Source: Pseudomonas azotoformans
GTDB lineage: Bacteria > Pseudomonadota > Gammaproteobacteria > Pseudomonadales > Pseudomonadaceae
Length of the DNA: 64,000 nt
Reading direction: 5' to 3'
Assembly: GCF_900103345.1 (NCBI RefSeq)
Contig: NZ_LT629702.1
Location: 992,001-1,056,000, forward strand
Shown: positions 18,164 to 26,149 of the stretch, one piece after another
Layout: each line of letters begins with the position of its first letter
How positions within the stretch are numbered: position 1 is the stretch's first letter
The notes under the pieces: generated by a model
What the model was told of the DNA's origin: nothing
The model's database searches: none
What the model saw: the letters and a program-made list of their open reading frames with translations, nothing else
Position numbers and translations under genes: made by a program

Positions 18164-19789
18164 ATGTCCCTCCGTAATCTGAATATCGCTCCTCGCGCTT
18201 CTCTTGGTTTCGCGTTTATTGCTGTGTTGGTGGTTGTATTGGGGGTGTTTGCGGTCAACCGTATGACGCTGATTCGCCAGGCCTCGGTGGACATGAGTGC
18301 CAACCAACTACCCAGCGTGACGTCACTGGCGGTGATCACTGAAAACGTGCTGCGCCTGCGCATTCTCTCCTTCCGCGTACTGGTCAACCGTGAACCGGCT
18401 GGCCTTCAGGAAGCTGAAGTGCGCATGGGCGTGCTGGCCGACAAGGTCAAAACCGCCCAGGCCAGTTACGCCGCCATGCCGGCCGGCCCGGAGGAGGCCG
18501 CTCTGTACAAAACGTTCACGGCCACCCTGGACAACTATTTCAAGGCCCAGGCCGAAATGCTGGCGCTGTCCAAGCAGAACAAGGTCGATGACATGCGTGC
18601 CCTGATCAACACGCGGATCAAGGACGGCACCGACCAGATGGGCGAGCAACTGAACAAGCTGATCGCCATCAATGCGGCGGATGCCAAGCAAGCCAACGAG
18701 GACGCCGGGCAAAGTTACAACAGCGCTATCACGGGCGTCATTGCGGTTTCGGTTGCAGCGGCATTGCTTACTGTGTTGTTGGCCTGGTTGCTCACCCGCA
18801 GTATCGTCGCCCCCTTGCGCAAAGCCGTGGAAGTGGCCGAAACCATCGCCGGTGGCAACCTGACCAAGACCATTGAAGACAACGGCAAGGATGAACCGGC
18901 GCGCTTGCTCAACGCCCTGTCGACCATGCAAGGCAACCTGCGCCAGACCATCCAGCACATTGCCGGGTCGGCCACGCAACTGGCGTCTGCCGCTGAAGAG
19001 CTGAGCGCGGTCACCGAGGAAGCCTCCAAGGGCCTGCAGCAACAGAATAATGAAATCGACCAGGCCGCCACGGCGGTCAACGAGATGACGGCGGCGGTGG
19101 AAGAAGTGGCGCGCAACGCGGTGTCCACCTCCGAGGCGTCGACCCAGTCCAACCAGGCGGCAAGGGAAGGGCGCGACCGTGTAGTGGAAACCGTCGGCGC
19201 GATCCAGACCATGACCCAGGACGTGCAGAACACTGCCGCGATGATCGAAGGCCTGGCCACCCAAGGCCGTGACATTGGCAAGGTGCTGGACGTTATCCGC
19301 GCGATTGCCGAGCAGACCAACCTGCTGGCGCTCAACGCGGCCATCGAAGCGGCGCGTGCCGGTGAGGCCGGGCGTGGCTTTGCGGTGGTGGCCGACGAAG
19401 TGCGGGCATTGGCCCACCGCACGGCGCAGTCGACCCAGGAAATCGAGAAAATGGTCGCCGGTATCCAGAACGGCACCGGTGAAGCCGTGCAGTCCATGCA
19501 ACAGAGCAACCAGCGCACCCAGGACACCCTGGAAATGGCCCGCGCCGCCGGTGTGGCCCTGGAGCAGATCACCCAGTCCATCAGCCTGATCAACGAGCGT
19601 AACCTGGTGATCGCCAGCGCTTCGGAAGAACAGGCCCAGGTGTCCCGTGAGGTGGACCGCAACCTGGTCAATATCCGCGACCTGGCGACCCAGTCGGCGG
19701 CGGGTGCCAACCAGACCAGCGCGGCTAGCCATGAGCTGTCGCGGTTGGCGGTGGACCTGAATGGGATGGTGGCGCGGTTCGTTATCTGA
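18164..19789 (+). CDS. Methyl-accepting chemotaxis protein (4-helix-bundle sensor)
   Basis: A 541-residue chemoreceptor. TM1 spans about 12-32, followed by a roughly 150-residue periplasmic helical domain of the 4HB_MCP type, TM2 at about 188-212, a HAMP domain starting [23 protein letters not shown], and the cytoplasmic signalling hairpin with tip [20 protein letters not shown]. It senses an unknown small ligand and controls CheA. The start is ATG at 18164; the frame is open from 18101 but those codons lack a signal. The gene is monocistronic and divergent from the purine permease; whether it senses purines is untested. Confidence 0.93.
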   Translation: MSLRNLNIAPRASLGFAFIAVLVVVLGVFAVNRMTLIRQASVDMSANQLPSVTSLAVITENVLRLRILSFRVLVNREPAGLQEAEVRMGVLADKVKTAQASYAAMPAGPEEAALYKTFTATLDNYFKAQAEMLALSKQNKVDDMRALINTRIKDGTDQMGEQLNKLIAINAADAKQANEDAGQSYNSAITGVIAVSVAAALLTVLLAWLLTRSIVAPLRKAVEVAETIAGGNLTKTIEDNGKDEPARLLNALSTMQGNLRQTIQHIAGSATQLASAAEELSAVTEEASKGLQQQNNEIDQAATAVNEMTAAVEEVARNAVSTSEASTQSNQAAREGRDRVVETVGAIQTMTQDVQNTAAMIEGLATQGRDIGKVLDVIRAIAEQTNLLALNAAIEAARAGEAGRGFAVVADEVRALAHRTAQSTQEIEKMVAGIQNGTGEAVQSMQQSNQRTQDTLEMARAAGVALEQITQSISLINERNLVIASASEEQAQVSREVDRNLVNIRDLATQSAAGANQTSAASHELSRLAVDLNGMVARFVI

Positions 19790-19808
19790 CCTGAAATAGG
19801 GTCAAAAG

Positions 19809-19895
19809 GTGGGAGGGGGCTTGCCCCCGATTGCAATGTGTCCGCTAGACATTGGCTGACTGATACACCGCCATCGGGGGCAAGCCCCCTCCCAC
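19809..19895. repeat. REPIN, family B (copy B1)
   Basis: GTGGGAGGGGGCTTGCCCCC and its inverted partner flank a spacer of about 45 bp. It lies between the convergent chemoreceptor and kguD genes, 25 bp before the kguD stop, and probably also acts as a transcript end. Confidence 0.9.
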
Positions 19896-19919
19896 ATTTG
19901 CCCTGTGTGGTGTCAGAAA

Positions 19920-20897
19920 CTATTGCTTCCAGGCGCCTGGGTTCACCAGGTTTTTCGGTTTTTCACCCGCCAGCGCCTGCAACAGATTCTCCACCGCACA
20001 CGTCGCCATGGCTTCCCGCGTCTCATGGGTGGCAGAGCCGATATGCGGCGTGGCCACCACATTGTTCAAGCGCAACAACGGCGAGCCATGATCCAGCGGC
20101 TCCTGCTCGAACACATCCAACCCCGCCGCTCGAATCGTGCGTTGTTGCAACGCCTCCACCAGCGCCGCCTCATCCACCACCTTGCCCCGCGAGATATTGA
20201 TGAAGATCGTGTCCGGGCCCATCAGCGCGAATTGTTCGGCGCCAATCAACTTCTCGGTTTCAGCGGTGAGTGGCAGCGTCAGGCAGACAAAGTCGGCCTG
20301 TTGCAGCAGATCGTTCAAGCTGCGGTACTGCGCGCCAAAGCGTTTTTCCACCAAGGGCTTGGGCGAATGGCTGTGGTAGATCACCGGCATGCCGAAACCG
20401 AAATGCCCACGCTGGGCCAGGGCTTCGCCGATGCGGCCCATGCCGATGATACCCAGGGTCTTGCCGTGCACATCGCTGCCGAAATGCGCCGGGCCGATAT
20501 TCTTGCTCCACTGGCCGGCGCGCACCATGTCGGCCAGTTCGACCACACGCCGGGCGGTGGCCAGGATCAGTGCAAAGCCGGTGTCGGCGGTGGTTTCGGT
20601 GAGCACGTCCGGGGTGTTGCTGAGCAGGATGCCGCGCCCGGTGAGGTAGTCGATATCGTAGTTGTCGACGCCCACCGACACGCTCGCCACCGCTTCCAGT
20701 CGTGGCGCCAGGTCCAGCAGCGTGGCGTCCAGGCGCAGGCTGGCACCCAATAGACCGTGAGCGGTCGGCAGGGCATCGCGCAGCTTGGCCAGGCCGGTCT
20801 CGTCCAGGGCTTCGATCAGGGTGACATCGGCCTGTTCATGCAGGCGGGCCATCAACGGCGCGGAGAGTTTCTTGTACAACACGACAGACTTTTTCAT
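19920..20897 (-). CDS. kguD: KguD, 2-ketogluconate-6-phosphate reductase (D-2-hydroxyacid dehydrogenase family)
   Basis: A 325-residue D-isomer-specific 2-hydroxyacid dehydrogenase. It has the NAD(P)-binding fingerprint TLGIIGMGRIGEALAQRG (about 148-165), the catalytic Arg in INISRGKVVDEAAL, Glu in LDVFEQEPL and His in ATPHIGSATHETREAM. In the kgu pathway it reduces 2-keto-6-phosphogluconate to 6-phosphogluconate with NADPH, feeding Entner-Doudoroff metabolism. It is the last gene of ptxS/kguEKTD; its ATG overlaps the kguT stop by four bases. Other family members reduce glyoxylate or hydroxypyruvate, but the operon decides. Confidence 0.92.
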   Translation of the reverse strand: MKKSVVLYKKLSAPLMARLHEQADVTLIEALDETGLAKLRDALPTAHGLLGASLRLDATLLDLAPRLEAVASVSVGVDNYDIDYLTGRGILLSNTPDVLTETTADTGFALILATARRVVELADMVRAGQWSKNIGPAHFGSDVHGKTLGIIGMGRIGEALAQRGHFGFGMPVIYHSHSPKPLVEKRFGAQYRSLNDLLQQADFVCLTLPLTAETEKLIGAEQFALMGPDTIFINISRGKVVDEAALVEALQQRTIRAAGLDVFEQEPLDHGSPLLRLNNVVATPHIGSATHETREAMATCAVENLLQALAGEKPKNLVNPGAWKQ

Positions 20898-22186
20898 GCG
20901 GTCTTTACCTTCAATTCCAGGTTGGGCGCCGGTGTGCGGTCACTGGCACCGGGATTGAGAAAAATCGTCAATACCACTGACAGCAGCAACGCGCCGCTCA
21001 TCAGCAGGTACGAGGCGCCGGGCGAGCCGGTGCTGCTATTGAGATAGCCCACCAGGTACGAACCGCTGAACGAACCGAGGGCGCCCATGCTGTTGATCAG
21101 CGCCATGGCACCGCCGGCGACGTTGGCCGGGAGGATTTCCGGGACAATCGCGAAAAACGGCCCGTAGGGCGCGTACATGCACGCGCCAGCAATCACCAGC
21201 AGGGTGTACGACCACCAGAAGTGTTCGGCGCCGAGCACATAGGACGCGTAGAACGCGATGGAGGCGATCAGCAACGGCGGCCACACGAAGCGCTTGCGTT
21301 TTTGCAGTTTGTCCGAGCCCCAGGACACCACCAGCATGCCGATCACCGCCGCCAGATACGGCAACGCCGACAACCAGCCGGCCTCGACCATGTCCATCTG
21401 CAAGCCTTGCTTGAGGATCGACGGCAGCCACAACACGAAGCCGTACACACCAATGCTCCAGCAGAAGAATTGCAGGGCCAGGATGATCACCTTGGGCGAG
21501 CGGAATGCCTCGGCATAGTTCTTCACCGCCTTGATGCCCACCTGTTCGGCGGCCAGCGCGCTTTCCAGGTCTTGTTTCTCGGCGTCGCTCAGCCATTTGG
21601 CCTGGGCCGGCTTCTCATCCGCCAGCTTCCACCAGATAAACGCCCACAGCACCGCCGGCAGGCCTTCGATGATGAACATCCAGCGCCAGCTGAAATGCTG
21701 CACCAGGTAGCCTGACACCACCGACATCCACAGCATGGTCACCGGGTTGCCGAGGATCAGGAAGGTATTGGCGCGCGAGCGTTCGGCACGGGTGAACCAG
21801 TGGCACAGGTACACCAGCATCGCCGGCATCACCGCCGCTTCCACCACGCCGAGCATGAAGCGAATCACGATCAGCATGTAGGCGTTGGAGACCACGCCAG
21901 TCAGGGTGGCCAGGCCACCCCACAGGATCAGGCTGACGAAAATCAGCTTTTTCACGCTGCGCTTCTGCGCATAGATCGCCCCCGGTACCTGGAAAAAAAA
22001 GTAGCCAAGGAAAAACAGCGCCCCCAGCAACGACGACATGCCGGGGGTGATCATCAGGTCTTCGGCCATCCCGGAGGCGGCGGCGAAGCCGTAGTTGGCG
22101 CGGTCCAGGTACGCCAGGCTGTAGGTGATAAAAACGATGGGCATGATGTACCACCAACGACGGGTGGCGAGTTTCACGGTGTCCAT
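20894..22186 (-). CDS. kguT: KguT, 2-ketogluconate transporter (MFS)
   Basis: A 430-residue major facilitator protein with 12 predicted helices, of the anion:cation symporter type. Residues 13-30 (VFITYSLAYLDRANYGFA) match the D/R-rich loop of the hexuronate/phthalate transporter family, and QVPGAIYAQKRSVKKLIF carries the loop 2-3 motif. It imports 2-ketogluconate formed in the periplasm by gluconate dehydrogenase. It lies between kguK and kguD with a 4-bp overlap to kguD. Confidence 0.92.
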   Translation of the reverse strand: MDTVKLATRRWWYIMPIVFITYSLAYLDRANYGFAAASGMAEDLMITPGMSSLLGALFFLGYFFFQVPGAIYAQKRSVKKLIFVSLILWGGLATLTGVVSNAYMLIVIRFMLGVVEAAVMPAMLVYLCHWFTRAERSRANTFLILGNPVTMLWMSVVSGYLVQHFSWRWMFIIEGLPAVLWAFIWWKLADEKPAQAKWLSDAEKQDLESALAAEQVGIKAVKNYAEAFRSPKVIILALQFFCWSIGVYGFVLWLPSILKQGLQMDMVEAGWLSALPYLAAVIGMLVVSWGSDKLQKRKRFVWPPLLIASIAFYASYVLGAEHFWWSYTLLVIAGACMYAPYGPFFAIVPEILPANVAGGAMALINSMGALGSFSGSYLVGYLNSSTGSPGASYLLMSGALLLSVVLTIFLNPGASDRTPAPNLELKVKTA

Positions 22187-22231
22187 GGGGTTGCTCCTGA
22201 GCTTGTTGTAGTTGTGGCAACAGGGAATGAA

Positions 22232-23173
22232 TCAGGCAACGGATCGAGCGGGTAACTCTGAACGGGTGGGCAGGCCTTCCATATCGCCACGGCTTTGCAC
22301 GGCGCGGCTGCCGATCCAGTTGCCGCGCTGTACCGCCTCGCGGAAGCTGAGGTTTTCCAGCAGGGCGCTGATCATGCCCACGGCAAAGCCATCGCCGGCG
22401 CCAACGGTGTCGACCACCTTGTCCACCCGCACGGCGGCGACGAAGCCCTGGTCCATCTGGGTGCGGTAGTAGGCGCCGTCCGGGCCGAGCTTGATCGCCA
22501 CGGCTTCGGCGCCCTGGTCGAGGTAGAAGGCGGCGATATCGGCCGGGTCATCGAAGCCGGTGAGCAGGCGGCCTTCGCTCAAGCCCGGCAGGACCCAATC
22601 GGCCAGGCCGGCGAGGGCGTTGATTTCGCGGATCATCGTCTGTTGGTTGGCCCACAGCGACGGGCGCAGGTTGGGGTCGAACGACACACTGCGCCCGGCC
22701 TTGCGCATCTGCGTCATCAGTTCGGTAGACAGCTCGCGGGTGCCGTCGGACAACGCTGGCGGAATGCCGGTCGCGTGCAGATGGCGGGCTTGCAGCAGGG
22801 CAGGGCTGATAGCGGCGACAGACAAATGGCTGGCCGCCGAGCCTTTGCGGAAATATTCGACGTGGGGGTCATCACCCGTTTCTTCACGGGACTTGAGCTG
22901 AAAACCGGTGGGGTGCAACGGGTCGACCGCCACATGCCGGCAGTCGAGGCCTTCTTTGCTCAAGGTCTCCACCACAAAGCGTCCGAGGGAATCATTGCCC
23001 ACCCGGCTCAGCCAGGCCACGTTGAACCCCAGGCGCGACAGGCCGATGGCGACATTGCTGTCGGCCCCGGCAATGCGCTTGTGGAACTGCGCCACTTGCG
23101 CCAGGTCGCCGGTCTGTTCGGCGACGAACATCGCCATGGTTTCCCCAAACGACAGGATATCGATCTCAGACAT
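22232..23173 (-). CDS. kguK: KguK, 2-ketogluconate kinase (PfkB family)
   Basis: A 313-residue ribokinase/PfkB sugar kinase from ATG at 23173 ([16 protein letters not shown]). It has the N-terminal sugar-binding Gly region [16 protein letters not shown] and the C-terminal catalytic motif [15 protein letters not shown], with the Asp acting as base. It phosphorylates 2-ketogluconate to 2-keto-6-phosphogluconate. The start overlaps the kguE stop by eight bases; the longer frame to 23218 lies inside kguE and is not needed. Confidence 0.92.
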   Translation of the reverse strand: MSEIDILSFGETMAMFVAEQTGDLAQVAQFHKRIAGADSNVAIGLSRLGFNVAWLSRVGNDSLGRFVVETLSKEGLDCRHVAVDPLHPTGFQLKSREETGDDPHVEYFRKGSAASHLSVAAISPALLQARHLHATGIPPALSDGTRELSTELMTQMRKAGRSVSFDPNLRPSLWANQQTMIREINALAGLADWVLPGLSEGRLLTGFDDPADIAAFYLDQGAEAVAIKLGPDGAYYRTQMDQGFVAAVRVDKVVDTVGAGDGFAVGMISALLENLSFREAVQRGNWIGSRAVQSRGDMEGLPTRSELPARSVA

Positions 23174-23948
23174 GGGCATTCTCCACGCGCGGTTGGCCAA
23201 GGATGGCGAGGGCGGCAATGTGCCGGGTGGTGATCTCGATCAGGTCATCGCCTTGCAGCGGGAATTCCACCGCCCGGGTAATCCCTTGAGTCATATGTTT
23301 GAGCAGTTGTTCCCACAGATGCAGGTCGGTGGCGCCCGGCGGCACCGCGACCAGCTTGCCGTCCGGGCGCCGGGCCACGGCCTTGCAGTGCAGGTAATCC
23401 ACATGCCGGCCCAGCAGGCGCGCGGCGGTGAGGGCGGATTGGTCTTGCCACTGCCAGTTGCCGATATCGAAGGTCATTTTCACCGGCAGGCGCAGGCGCT
23501 CGACTTCGCTGAAGAAACGTTGCATCGGCTCGATGCGACCGCCGTGCAGGGTCTGGTCGTTTTCCACCAGTAACTGCACGGGGTGGCGGCTGAGCAGGGC
23601 GTGCAGGCTGTGCAGGTCGTTGGTGTCGGTGAAGTAGCCGAGGGAGACTTTCAGCCATTGCGCGCCGTAAGCCTGCGCGCGGTCCAAGGTCGCTGCCAGT
23701 TCGGCATTCGGTTGGGCGCGGCCGGCGACCCACAGTTCCAGGGGCGATGAGAACACCGATTCCAGGTCCTGTTGCGCCGCGGCCTCGGCCAGTTCCGTGG
23801 GCTGTTCGTGGGTTAAAAGCTCTTCGCGCCATTCGATGCGCTGGGCGCCGGCGGCGGCGAGAACCTCGACAAAACTCAACTGGCCTTGTTGGCGTACCAA
23901 GTCTGCGCCGTAGCTGGAAAGGCTTATGGAGACGGGGTATTTATGCAT
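23166..23948 (-). CDS. kguE: KguE, TIM-barrel epimerase-like protein of the 2-ketogluconate operon
   Basis: A 260-residue xylose-isomerase-like TIM-barrel protein ([46 protein letters not shown]). It is the first gene of kguEKTD. Its precise reaction is unclear in the literature I know; it is annotated as a putative epimerase. It carries a PtxS palindrome just upstream (23962-23975), so it is the promoter-proximal gene repressed by PtxS in the absence of 2-ketogluconate. Confidence 0.9.
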   Translation of the reverse strand: MHKYPVSISLSSYGADLVRQQGQLSFVEVLAAAGAQRIEWREELLTHEQPTELAEAAAQQDLESVFSSPLELWVAGRAQPNAELAATLDRAQAYGAQWLKVSLGYFTDTNDLHSLHALLSRHPVQLLVENDQTLHGGRIEPMQRFFSEVERLRLPVKMTFDIGNWQWQDQSALTAARLLGRHVDYLHCKAVARRPDGKLVAVPPGATDLHLWEQLLKHMTQGITRAVEFPLQGDDLIEITTRHIAALAILGQPRVENAHV

Positions 23949-23961
23949 TGTTGTTTACCTC

Positions 23962-23975
23962 TGAAACCGGTTTCA
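23962..23975. promoter_or_regulatory. PtxS operator upstream of kguE
   Basis: TGAAACCGGTTTCA, a perfect 14-bp palindrome, is the published PtxS target. It lies 14 bp upstream of the kguE start, where bound PtxS would block the kgu promoter or early elongation. Confidence 0.9.
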
Positions 23976-23999
23976 TTTTTTCTTGTAAAAACCCAACTC

Positions 24000-24101
24000 C
24001 TGTAGGAGCGAGCTTGCTCGCGAAAAACCTGAGAGCGCCGCGTTAAACCAGGATTGCTGCGTTATCGTTGGCGTTTTTCGCGAGCAAGCTCGCTCCTACA
24101 G
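24000..24101. repeat. REPIN, family A (copy A3), overlapping the 3' end of ptxS
   Basis: Inverted CTGTAGGAGCGAGCTTGCTC units with a spacer of about 50 bp. The right-hand unit and part of the spacer (24043-24101) are translated on the minus strand as the last residues of PtxS. The element separates ptxS from the kguE promoter. Confidence 0.9.
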
Positions 24102-25107
24102 AGGTGGTGGAGCCTCGGATAATCAGGTCAGGCAGGAAATCCAGGGTGCGGGTCGGGGTTGTATCGCCCCGCAAACGCTTGAGCAGACAGTCGAAGGCAC
24201 TGGCGCCAATCGCCTCGGTCGGCTGGGCGAGGGCGGTAATGCCAGTGCCTACCAGCGGATACCAGTCCAGGTCATCCAGGGCGATCAGGCCGATGTCGTC
24301 GAACAGGTTGCAACCCAGGCTCTTCAGCGCAAGGGTACAGGCCAGCGCTGCGACGCCGTTGGCACAGAACAGTGCCTTGGGGCCAGGTTTGGCAAGAAAG
24401 GTGTGCAGGTGTTTTTGCAGTGTTTCATCCAACTCCAGCACAGCGCCGGTCAATGCCGGGCGGCTGGCGATTTCAGCCTTGAAACTGTTCAGGCGCTCCA
24501 ACCGCGAACTGGTGCCGTCAGTGGCTTCGCTCACCAGCAACACATCCCGATAACCCTGTTGGTCCAGGTGGTCCACGGCCATGCGCACTGCCGCCGGGTT
24601 GTCCAGGCCGACCAGGTCGCTGTGCAATGGCTCGACCTTGCGGTCCACCAGCACCAGGGGCATTTCCCGTTGCAGTTCCAGCAACTGGTCCAAGTGATGG
24701 CCGAGGGTGTTCACGATCAGCCCTTCGATGTTGTACGAACGCAGCGCCGCCAGGTGTTGGCGCTCCTGCGCGTCATCGCGGTCGGTGTTGCACACCACCA
24801 GGCTGTAGCCGTGCTGGCGGCAGGCGGTTTCGACGCCGTGCATCACGGCAATGGAATAGGGGTTGCGGATATCGGCCACCAGCATGCCGATCAGGCGCGT
24901 GCGCCCGCGCTTCAAACCACGGGCCATCTGGTTGGGGCGGTAGCCGAGTTCGTCGATGGCTTGTTCGATGCGCAGGGCGATGGCATCGGAGAGCAGGGCG
25001 CGGTCATCGCCGATAAAGCGCGACACGCTGGCCTTGGACACGCCGGCGCGCTCGGCCACATCAAGCATGGTTACGCGGCTGCGCTGGGCGGCGGAGAAGT
25101 TGTTCAC
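24043..25107 (-). CDS. ptxS: PtxS, LacI-family repressor of 2-ketogluconate genes
   Basis: A 354-residue LacI/GalR regulator. The N-terminal HTH reads VTMLDVAERAGVSKASVSRF (about 12-31), the hinge is GYRPNQMARGLKRG and a periplasmic-binding-like effector domain spans about 63-335. PtxS binds 2-ketogluconate and then leaves its TGAAACCGGTTTCA operators, which are present both before ptxS itself (autoregulation) and before kguE. Oddity: the last 18 or so residues ([18 protein letters not shown]) are encoded by a REPIN, making the protein slightly longer than usual. The normal domain ends near LIIRGSTTS. Confidence 0.95.
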   Translation of the reverse strand: MNNFSAAQRSRVTMLDVAERAGVSKASVSRFIGDDRALLSDAIALRIEQAIDELGYRPNQMARGLKRGRTRLIGMLVADIRNPYSIAVMHGVETACRQHGYSLVVCNTDRDDAQERQHLAALRSYNIEGLIVNTLGHHLDQLLELQREMPLVLVDRKVEPLHSDLVGLDNPAAVRMAVDHLDQQGYRDVLLVSEATDGTSSRLERLNSFKAEIASRPALTGAVLELDETLQKHLHTFLAKPGPKALFCANGVAALACTLALKSLGCNLFDDIGLIALDDLDWYPLVGTGITALAQPTEAIGASAFDCLLKRLRGDTTPTRTLDFLPDLIIRGSTTSVGASLLAKNANDNAAILV

Positions 25108-25139
25108 GGTCGTCGACCTTCTTTTCTTGTTGGAATGAC

Positions 25140-25153
25140 TGAAACCGGTTTCA
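25140..25153. promoter_or_regulatory. PtxS operator upstream of ptxS (autoregulation)
   Basis: A second exact TGAAACCGGTTTCA palindrome lies 33 bp upstream of the ptxS start codon. It is identical to the one before kguE. Confidence 0.9.
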
Positions 25154-25216
25154 GGAAAGCACTAAACCAGCAAAGTCGTCAAGAAGGTGCAGAGCAAGGT
25201 CAGATGATCGGTACGT

Positions 25217-25360
25217 TCAGACCCGCACACCCAACCAGGTCGTGGCCAATAGCAGCAGGGCCATACTTCGGTTGAAACGTTGCATGGCCGTGGCCGCACG
25301 AAATACCCGCGAGGCTATTGGCGCCCAGCGCCGGGTGAAGCGCCAGAAGGTTTGTGCAGC
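25217..25360 (-). pseudogene. C-terminal relic of a membrane transporter, possibly LysE/RhtB-like
   Basis: Between ptxS and DUF1345 the minus strand holds an open frame of about 45 codons without a proper start. It reads through QTFWRFTRRWAPIASRVF, RAATAMQRFNRSMALLLL and ATTWLGVRV and ends with TGA at 25217-25219. A basic amphipathic stretch followed by a final hydrophobic helix looks like the end of a LysE/RhtB-type exporter. The upstream part of such a gene is missing: the DUF1345 gene begins in another frame where it should continue. I infer a deletion remnant; the family assignment is tentative. Confidence 0.45.
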
Positions 25361-25361
25361 A

Positions 25362-26003
25362 TTAGCCGAACAGCCCGGCCGCGATATTGATCGAAAACCC
25401 CAGGATCGCTGTATTGAAGAGAAAACCGATCAACGACTGCCCCAGCACCACCTTGCGCATGCTTCGCGTGGCCACACCCACATCCGAGGTCTGCACCGCC
25501 ACGCCGATGGTGAACGAAAAATACAGGAAGTCCCAATAGTTGGGAGTCAGCAGCCCCTCGGCAAAGCGCAGCGCCGGCTCCTTGCCGTCCCAGGTGTAAT
25601 ACAGGCGGGCGTAATGCACGCTGAAAATCACCCCGATCAGCAACCATGAACCGATTACCGTCAGCCCGGTAAAGCCGTAGTGCAGCAGGCGTTCGGTGGT
25701 GGCCAGGTCCTTGCTGCCGACCAGTTCGAAGGTGATGGTCGCCAGGCTGGCGATGGCGGCGATGCACACGGTGAACAGCACCAGCCCGGCGTTTTCATCT
25801 TCGACCTCGGCGATGCGCTTCACGTCCTCGGCCTTGGCGCGACGGGTCAGCCACAGCATCAGTACCAGGTAGGTCCAGACCCCGGCGTTCCAGCCAATGA
25901 GGACTTTGCTGACGAGGGTGTCAGCCGGCGCCAGGATGCCCACGGCAAGGCCGAGCACGGCGGCGGCGGAGAGGCGAGGGTGGGTGCGGGCGAGGAAGGG
26001 CAT
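25362..26003 (-). CDS. DUF1345 inner-membrane protein
   Basis: A 213-residue protein with five predicted membrane helices (for example [55 protein letters not shown]). The DUF1345 signatures [18 protein letters not shown] and [17 protein letters not shown] are clear. Function unknown; the FxxSFTIGxxxQTSDV loop recalls two-pore potassium channel filters, but this is only a resemblance. It appears monocistronic and is followed on its strand by the transporter relic. Confidence 0.85.
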   Translation of the reverse strand: MPFLARTHPRLSAAAVLGLAVGILAPADTLVSKVLIGWNAGVWTYLVLMLWLTRRAKAEDVKRIAEVEDENAGLVLFTVCIAAIASLATITFELVGSKDLATTERLLHYGFTGLTVIGSWLLIGVIFSVHYARLYYTWDGKEPALRFAEGLLTPNYWDFLYFSFTIGVAVQTSDVGVATRSMRKVVLGQSLIGFLFNTAILGFSINIAAGLFG

Positions 26004-26048
26004 GGCGGCTCACAGCTGACAGTGGGTCAACTGACTGTACCTCATCAT

Positions 26049-26134
26049 GTGGGAGGGGGCTTGCTCCCGATGGCGGTGTATCAGTGAAAAATGGTTCAGC
26101 TGACATACCGCATCGGGGGCAAGCCCCCTCCCAC
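26049..26134. repeat. REPIN, family B (copy B2)
   Basis: GTGGGAGGGGGCTTGCTCCC and the inverted GGGGGCAAGCCCCCTCCCAC surround a spacer of about 45 bp containing TCAGCTGACATACCG. It lies just after the stop of the RND pump gene, upstream of DUF1345. The left unit has a CTCCC variant where other copies have CCCCC. Confidence 0.88.
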
Positions 26135-26149
26135 AGGGTTTAACTCGGT

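Noticed and set aside
23173..23218. A longer KguK starting at 23218
   Set aside because: The extra residues lie inside kguE, while [11 protein letters not shown] at 23173 matches the normal start of PfkB kinases.
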